A stretch of DNA of 9,339 nucleotides from Clostridium sp. CAG:1024. Its GTDB lineage: Bacteria; Bacillota; Clostridia; Christensenellales; CAG-138. Each line of letters opens with the position of its first letter. Position 1 is the first letter of the stretch. A program made the translations under genes and the position numbers. Where the stretch lies: positions 1 to 9,339 of the forward strand of contig HF985482.1 of assembly GCA_000432015.1 (NCBI GenBank), read 5' to 3'. Shown piece after piece: positions 6,909 to 9,339 of this stretch. The notes below the pieces were generated by a model. The model did not search any database. It saw nothing but the letters and a program-made list of their open reading frames with translations, and was not told the origin of the DNA.

Positions 6909-7166
6909 ATGCACTATCAGTACAAAACGCAGGGCGTCTGCGCCTCGCAGCTCCAGTTCGACCTTGAGGGCGGACGCATTCACAATGTTTCGTTCACCGG
7001 CGGCTGCAACGGCAATCTCAAGGCCATCGGAAAGCTCACCGAGGGCATGGACGCGGAACGGCTCGTTTCCCTTCTCTCCGGCAACACCTGCGGCGGCAAG
7101 GGGACGTCCTGTGCGGATCAGCTCTCGCGCGCCGTGCGTCTCGCGCTCAAGCAGGCAGAGGGTTGA
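6909..7166 (+). CDS. TSCPD domain-containing small protein (TIGR03905-like)
   Basis: A protein of 85 residues matching the small stand-alone TSCPD family of clostridia. Conserved blocks are TQGVCASQLQFDLE (7-20), a central NVSFTGGCNGNLKAIGKL (26-43) and TCGGKGTSCADQL (60-72). Cys11, Cys33, Cys61 and Cys68 are the likely metal- or redox-active residues. The domain is also found near the C-terminus of B12-dependent (class II) ribonucleotide reductases; the role of the stand-alone protein is not established. Here the signature reads T-S-C-A-D instead of T-S-C-P-D. No signal peptide or membrane segment is present, so it is cytosolic. It follows the acyltransferase by two bases with its own strong ribosome binding site, so it is cotranscribed, although no functional link between the two is obvious. 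Confidence 0.9.
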   Translation: MHYQYKTQGVCASQLQFDLEGGRIHNVSFTGGCNGNLKAIGKLTEGMDAERLVSLLSGNTCGGKGTSCADQLSRAVRLALKQAEG

Positions 7167-7403
7167 GACGCTCCGGCGGCATCTCGTTTCCGCCCGCGGC
7201 GCTGATGCAGTCCGCCTGCCGCGGAAAAAGCGTTCCACGGATCTTGTCGATTCGGGGCGCCCGCGGCGCCGTGCACAGCCGTTATCCGGCGGTCGGACGA
7301 ACAAAGCCGTGCGGCAAGCTTTTCCAAAGCTTCCAGGATCTCGGGGAAAACCATCGCTCTTTTCTACAGAAAATTCCAATATTGTTTCGAGTTTTGAAAC
7401 AAC
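7167..7403 (+). other. Intergenic region and probable leader upstream of the C40 hydrolase gene
   Basis: No convincing gene lies here. Two perfect dyads are visible: AAGCTTT-TCC-AAAGCTT (7316-7332) and TTGTTTC-N7-GAAACAA (7382-7402), the latter ending one base before the terminator-like hairpin. Base composition turns AT-richer from about 7360. A possible weak -10, TATTGT (7380-7385), lacks a good -35, so no promoter can be assigned with confidence. No known riboswitch core was recognised. Confidence 0.5.
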
Positions 7404-7435
7404 GGCGAGAGTTCACGCTCTCGCCTTATTCTTTT
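7404..7435 (+). terminator. Intrinsic terminator hairpin upstream of the C40 hydrolase gene (possible attenuator)
   Basis: A perfect 8-bp stem, GGCGAGAG (7404-7411) with CTCTCGCC (7418-7425), a 6-base loop and the tail TTATTCTTTT. It could simply end the acyltransferase-TSCPD transcript. It ends only about 15 bases before the next ribosome binding site, leaving no room for a promoter in between, so transcription of the hydrolase gene must pass through it. That is the layout of a leader attenuator. Confidence 0.8.
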
Positions 7436-7440
7436 GTTAC

Positions 7441-7454
7441 CCTCGGTCACGAGG
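7441..7454 (+). promoter_or_regulatory. Small hairpin covering the C40 gene's ribosome binding site
   Basis: CCTCG (7441-7445) pairs with CGAGG (7450-7454) around the tetraloop GTCA. The 3' arm is part of the strong Shine-Dalgarno site GAGGTGAT (7451-7458) before the ATG at 7463. The pairing could moderate translation. It is only 5 bp, so it may be weak or incidental. Confidence 0.4.
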
Positions 7455-7462
7455 TGATACCA

Positions 7463-8527
7463 ATGAAACGAACAACGAAACGCATCCTGACCTGCTGCGC
7501 CATGCTGCTGCTCGCCTTCGTTCCGCTGCTTTCGGCGCGGGCCGACAGCGAGGGCTTGATCACCGGCAACATGGTCAATCTGCGCAGCGAACCGTCCACG
7601 TCGGGCGCACGGCTTGCCTATCTCTACCGCGGCGATACCGTCGCCGTGACCGGCGAAACGAACGGCTGGTACGCCGTCACCCATGCGGGACAGCGCGGCT
7701 ATGTCTACGGCGCGTATGTCTCCCTTTCCGGCGAAACGAACGGCTGGTATGCCGTCACCCACGAGGACCAGCGCGGCTATGTCTACGGCGCGTATGTCTC
7801 CCTTTCGTCCGCCGCAGAGAATCGGAGCGGCTCGATCACGGGCGACAAGGTCAACCTGCGCAGCAAGCCGTCCACGTCGGGCGCGCGGCTTGCCAGCGCA
7901 TATGTCTCCCTTTCGTCCGCGGGCGCGTCCGGCTCCGGCAGCAGCGCATCGTCCGATACGGTGCTCCGCTACGGCAGCCGCGGCGAGGACGTCCGGGAAC
8001 TGCAAAACGATCTCATCCTGCTCGGCTATCTGTCGGGCAGCGCGGACGGCGTCTACGGCGCAAAGACAAGAAGCGCCGTTACCGCATATCAATCGCGCAA
8101 CGGCCTTGCCGCAGACGGCGCGGCGGGCAATGCGACGCGCTCCGCAGCGACCGCGGAAGCCTTTCGCATCCGCACCGTCGTTGACACTGCAAAATCATTT
8201 CTCGGCACGCCCTATGTCTACGGCGGTAGCAGCCCGGCGACAGGGTTCGACTGCTCGGGACTGACGCAATATGCCTTCCGGCAGGCCGGGCTCTCCATCC
8301 CGCGCGTCAGCTATGAGCAGGCGGCCGCAGGCATTGCCGTTCCGAAGCGTCAAATCCGCGTGGGCGATCTTGTCGCCTTTAACGACCCTGTCTCCCACGT
8401 CGGCATCTATATCGGCAACGGAAAATTCATCCACGCCCCGCACACAGGCGATGTCGTCAAGATCTCGTCCCTGTCGGCTATGAAGCTTACCGCCATCCGG
8501 CGATTTACGGGCGTGCTGGCAAAATAG
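7463..8527 (+). CDS. Secreted SH3 / peptidoglycan-binding / NlpC-P60 (C40) cell-wall hydrolase
   Basis: A protein of 354 residues. A signal peptide (basic MKRTTKR, hydrophobic 8-23, likely cleavage after SARA or nearby) sends it outside. One complete bacterial SH3 domain (about 31-89; VNLRSEPSTSGARLAYLYRG, then NGWYAVTH) is followed by a copy of its second half (90-115) and a shortened third SH3 (124-152). A Ser/Gly/Ala linker precedes a peptidoglycan-binding type-1 domain (about 167-229; LRYGSRGEDVRELQNDLILLGY). The C-terminal NlpC/P60 domain (about 238-347) has GFDCSGL with catalytic Cys264, SHVGIYIG with His312 and His324 in KFIHAP. Such enzymes cut peptidoglycan peptide stems, usually the D-Glu/diamino-acid bond; the exact bond here is inferred from the family. 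The ATG at 7463 has a strong GAGGTGAT site. The frame is open about 100 codons further upstream, but that part has no signal peptide and crosses the terminator hairpin. Confidence 0.94.
   Translation: MKRTTKRILTCCAMLLLAFVPLLSARADSEGLITGNMVNLRSEPSTSGARLAYLYRGDTVAVTGETNGWYAVTHAGQRGYVYGAYVSLSGETNGWYAVTHEDQRGYVYGAYVSLSSAAENRSGSITGDKVNLRSKPSTSGARLASAYVSLSSAGASGSGSSASSDTVLRYGSRGEDVRELQNDLILLGYLSGSADGVYGAKTRSAVTAYQSRNGLAADGAAGNATRSAATAEAFRIRTVVDTAKSFLGTPYVYGGSSPATGFDCSGLTQYAFRQAGLSIPRVSYEQAAAGIAVPKRQIRVGDLVAFNDPVSHVGIYIGNGKFIHAPHTGDVVKISSLSAMKLTAIRRFTGVLAK
7652..7807 (+). repeat. 78-bp tandem duplication inside the SH3 region
   Basis: Units 7652-7729 and 7730-7807 are directly adjacent and in frame (26 codons each, GETNGWYAVTH through AYVSLS). 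By hand alignment they differ at five of 78 bases, two of which are silent third-position changes within TAC/TAT and CAT/CAC. The repeat covers only the second half of an SH3 domain. Confidence 0.93.
7832..7918 (+). repeat. Third SH3 copy with internal in-frame deletion
   Basis: Residues 124-152 align with residues 32-89 of the first SH3 domain. About 30 residues of the middle, from YLYRG to QRGYVY, are missing: after ARLA the frame jumps straight to SAYVSLSS. DNA identity to copy one is high on both sides of the gap (CCGTCCACGTCGGGCGC and ATGTCTCCCTTTC are shared). The remnant is too short to fold as an SH3 domain alone. Confidence 0.8.
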
Positions 8528-8552
8528 CGGCCGTATCCCTCTCTCCGAAACG

Positions 8553-8591
8553 CCCCGGTACGGCTTTTCCCCTCGTACCGGGGTTTCTTCT
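8553..8591 (+). terminator. Rho-independent terminator after the C40 hydrolase gene
   Basis: A perfect 10-bp stem, CCCCGGTACG (8553-8562) with CGTACCGGGG (8574-8583), an 11-base loop and the tail TTTCTTCT. It lies 25 bases after the stop codon at 8525-8527. Confidence 0.92.
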
Positions 8592-8609
8592 GCAATTTCA
8601 ACAATGTCC

Positions 8610-8624
8610 TCAACCGACGGTTGA
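8610..8624 (+). promoter_or_regulatory. Palindromic candidate operator 1 upstream of the ABC exporter
   Basis: TCAACCGACGGTTGA is a perfect dyad with half-sites TCAACCG and CGGTTGA around a single central A. The same half-site recurs in the palindrome at 8663-8674. No T-tract typical of a terminator follows, only TTTTC, and a one-base loop cannot form a hairpin tip, so a protein-binding site is likelier. The regulator is not in the window. Confidence 0.6.
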
Positions 8625-8662
8625 TTTTCTCACTTCCCATTCCTACCGTTGCGCGCTTCTTT

Positions 8663-8674
8663 TCAACCGGTTGA
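8663..8674 (+). promoter_or_regulatory. Palindromic candidate operator 2 upstream of the ABC exporter
   Basis: TCAACCGGTTGA is a perfect 12-bp palindrome built from the same half-site as the dyad at 8610-8624, with the centre spacing reduced. Centre-to-centre distance is about 51 bp, close to five helical turns. A possible promoter surrounds it: TTCTTT (8657-8662), 17 bases, TATGCT (8680-8685). The boxes are weak, but this would place the palindrome in the spacer, a repressor position. Confidence 0.6.
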
Positions 8675-8770
8675 TCCGATATGCTATCCGCAGCGATCGG
8701 AACTGCGGACTGCCTCTTTCGTGAAAGAACGGCTTTCCCGCATTGCCCGACGGAAATCAGGAGGTTCAAA

Positions 8771-9339
8771 ATGAAAACCGACCCATCCGACCGCGCTCTG
8801 CGCAGGCCCTTTCTCCGAGAACTGTTTCGGCACAACGGCTGGAATTTTCTTCTTGCCGCGCTTTCGACCGTCCTTCTTGCGGGCGTAAATCTGGTCTTGT
8901 CGCACTTCCTTGCGATGTTTGTAGACCTTCTTTCCGGCAAAGAAGACGCCCTTCCGCTTTCGACGCTCGTTCTGCTTTCGGCCGCGCTCATTGCAGCGAC
9001 CGTTCTCATCGCGCTGCTCAGCTATGTTTCCGCGCCGCGCTTCTATGCCCGCGCCATGCGGCAGTACAAGGACTATGCCTTCCGCCGTCTCACGGAAAAG
9101 AGCATTGCCGCTTTTCAGCGTGAAGGCACCGCCGCTTATCTTTCCGCGCTCACAAACGATGCGGCCGCGATCGAAACCGGCTATCTCGAGCAGCTCTTCC
9201 AGTTCGTGATGGATCTCGCGCTATTTGCGGGCTCTTTAACGATGATGCTCCTTTACAGCCCGCTGCTCACGCTCGCGGCGGCCGGTTTTGCGATTTTGCC
9301 CCTGCTTGCATCGCTGCTTGCGGGCGACCGGCTTGCCGT
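8771..9339 (+). CDS. ABC exporter, N-terminal membrane domain; C-terminus cut off by window edge
   Basis: The frame is open for 189 complete residues to the window edge. The ATG follows AGGAGG (8759-8764) by six bases. Residues 24-50 and 64-87 are the first two membrane helices. Between helices 2 and 3 lies TAAYLSALTNDAAAIETGYL (120-139), the conserved intracellular loop segment of type-1 ABC exporters (compare GD-x-x-SR-LTND-x-x-x-I). Two further helices span about 141-162 and 164-184. An ATP-binding domain is expected beyond the edge but not seen. The substrate cannot be told; this family includes multidrug, lipid and peptide exporters. It is the first gene of its transcription unit, preceded by a terminator and two palindromes that suggest repressor control. 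Confidence 0.9.
   Translation, partial: MKTDPSDRALRRPFLRELFRHNGWNFLLAALSTVLLAGVNLVLSHFLAMFVDLLSGKEDALPLSTLVLLSAALIAATVLIALLSYVSAPRFYARAMRQYKDYAFRRLTEKSIAAFQREGTAAYLSALTNDAAAIETGYLEQLFQFVMDLALFAGSLTMMLLYSPLLTLAAAGFAILPLLASLLAGDRLA

Noticed and set aside
7118..7354. Minus-strand frame of 78 codons with a helical-looking start (MVFPEILEALEKLAARL)
   Set aside because: Only the first 20 or so residues look protein-like. There is no good ribosome binding site or promoter, and the frame runs into the 3' end of the TSCPD gene on the opposite strand. A relic of a small gene cannot be excluded.
7167..7462. Cyclic-di-AMP (ydaO-type) riboswitch upstream of the cell-wall hydrolase gene
   Set aside because: Gene context suggested it, but I could not find the conserved core segments of that riboswitch; only simple hairpins are visible.
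7652..7807. CRISPR-like or satellite repeat
   Set aside because: There are only two units, directly adjacent with no spacers, in frame and encoding SH3 sequence.
7364..8092. 242-codon minus-strand frame opposite the C40 hydrolase gene
   Set aside because: It is antisense to well-supported SH3 and peptidoglycan-binding codons, and its apparent repeats are only the reverse of the SH3 duplications.

Overview
The window reads as an ordinary chromosomal stretch of a GC-rich (roughly 60% G+C by eye) member of the Bacillota, most likely a gut-type clostridium (Oscillospirales or Christensenellales-like). The pointers are AGGAGG-type Shine-Dalgarno sites, sigma-A promoters with the extended clostridial GTGGTATA core, a small TSCPD-domain protein (TIGR03905-like), a zinc-ribbon/kinase-like protein of a type common in these orders, and a C40 cell-wall hydrolase with bacterial SH3 repeats. 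The lineage is an inference; no rRNA or other marker gene is present. No tRNA, rRNA, CRISPR array, insertion sequence or phage gene was seen.

Layout. Positions 1-3065 hold a minus-strand operon: an M3-type metallopeptidase lipoprotein (1236-3065), a zinc-ribbon protein whose kinase fold has lost its catalytic residues (524-1234), and an exported protein with a group-2 bacterial Ig-like domain that runs off the left edge (1-503). From 3066 onward everything is on the plus strand. A strong extended -10 promoter (3122-3150) drives ddl and murF, which overlap by four bases and end at a GC-rich hairpin terminator (5602-5641). A second extended -10 promoter (5665-5693) sits directly against the start of an acyltransferase-3 membrane protein (5701-6906), followed after two bases by the TSCPD protein (6909-7166). 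A 296-base leader or intergenic region with a dyad, a strong terminator-like hairpin and a small hairpin over the ribosome binding site precedes an SH3/peptidoglycan-binding/NlpC-P60 hydrolase (7463-8527). This gene ends at a textbook terminator (8553-8591). Two matching palindromes then precede a type-1 ABC exporter that runs off the right edge (8771-9339).

How the genes fit together. The common theme is the cell envelope: Ddl makes D-Ala-D-Ala, MurF attaches it to the UDP-MurNAc-tripeptide, the C40 enzyme probably cuts peptide stems outside the membrane, and the acyltransferase probably acylates an envelope glycan or lipid. The divergent operon adds two exported proteins and a probable cytosolic pseudokinase.

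Most of the window is recognisable housekeeping. The parts most worth a second look are the pseudokinase and its operon, two promoters placed as if to make leaderless mRNAs, the structured leader of the C40 gene, the recently rearranged SH3 repeats, and the paired palindromes before the ABC exporter.
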